63,941 bases of DNA from Lachnospiraceae bacterium (lineage in GTDB: Bacteria; Bacillota_A; Clostridia; Lachnospirales; Lachnospiraceae). A program made the position numbers and the translations under genes. Each line of letters opens with the position of its first letter. Positions within the stretch are counted from its first letter, which is position 1. A model generated the notes under the pieces. The model was given only the letters and a program-made list of their open reading frames with translations. It searched no databases and was not told where the DNA came from. This document shows positions 63,819 through 63,941 of this stretch, in pieces. The stretch covers positions 1 to 63,941 of the forward strand of contig JAQUUB010000019.1 in assembly GCA_028694115.1 (NCBI GenBank), read 5' to 3'.

Positions 63819-63941
63819 ATAGTGATAGGTAATCCTTTGATGTTATCGCCGGATTTTCCCCCACTCCAAACCGTGCATGAAGGTTTCCCCTCACACGGCT
63901 TTCCATCAGTAATAGTATTTAAAACAATTCTAACAACTCTT
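63819..63941 (-). mobile_element. 3' end of a second group II intron
   Basis: On the minus strand GGAAAGCCGTGTGAGGGG and AACCTTCATGCACGGTTTGG form a domain V-like hairpin (63866-63903), followed by a domain VI-like segment and CACTAT (AY end) at 63819-63824. The helicase frame resumes at CGGTAATTATC. The pattern is the same as in the virD4 intron but the sequence differs. The rest of the intron lies outside the window. Confidence 0.75.

Overview
The window looks like a chromosome segment of a gut Firmicute, most likely a Lachnospiraceae/Clostridia species. The clues are a Gram-positive-type extracellular polysaccharide locus (CpsB-type PHP phosphatase, CpsD-type tyrosine kinase, LCP ligase, class B sortase), a Tn1549/CD1107-CD1118-like conjugation module, TTRAP/YodL/ArdC-type accessory genes and WYL regulators. 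Apart from istB at the left edge, every supported gene lies on the minus strand, so transcription runs right to left. The species cannot be fixed from sequence alone.

Region 1 (about 1-1.1 kb) is an IS21-family istB. Region 2 (1.1-26.6 kb) is a complete polysaccharide locus. It reads from a strong promoter with paired operator-like palindromes (26.49-26.57 kb) through chain-length regulator, class B sortase, LCP ligase, a small surface protein, PHP phosphatase, tyrosine kinase and a stop-codon-broken anchor-domain gene. Two tandem priming sugar transferases follow, one truncated and one intact. After them comes a visibly AT-rich swap region of glycosyltransferases, pyruvyltransferase, acyltransferase, Wzy-like polymerase, Wzx-like flippase, and a decaprenyl-phosphoryl-pentose-type set (UbiA, HAD, GtrA). 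The locus carries several possible switching devices: a G11 tract that puts the acyltransferase out of frame, a G10 tract just before the intact priming transferase, a 7 x 16 bp tandem array, a terminator plus structured leader, and a 170-bp inverted-repeat element.

Region 3 (26.6-33.8 kb) is a scrapyard of mobile DNA: an IS21 transposase fragment fused in frame to a cytidylate-kinase-like gene, a 535-bp internally deleted IS3-family element, a truncated ATPase, a WYL regulator and an ICE tail (YodL, TTRAP, ArdC/metallopeptidase). Region 4 (33.8-43.8 kb) is a defence island: an XRE regulator, intact brxA, brxC reduced to two pieces, a double zinc-ribbon gene plus an unknown partner in the place of pglX/pglZ, a PglX'-'BrxL chimera, an Abi_C/HEPN-like protein, an Mrr-type nuclease, a coupled SLATT-ThsB(TIR) pair, a second internally deleted TIR gene and a second WYL operon. 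The BREX system is clearly dead as such. The non-BREX genes inserted among its scars look intact and are the best candidates for an undescribed antiphage assembly.

Region 5 (43.9-63.9 kb) is the conjugation module: helicase, TOPRIM primase, MobC, MobP relaxase, coupling protein, VirB4, VirB6-like channel, PrgI, Maff2, CHAP/lysozyme hydrolase and a second class B sortase. A probable oriT lies upstream of mobC. A complete group II intron splits the VirD4 coupling-protein gene in phase 0, and the 3' end of a second group II intron interrupts the helicase gene at the right edge. Transfer would therefore depend on splicing in at least two places.
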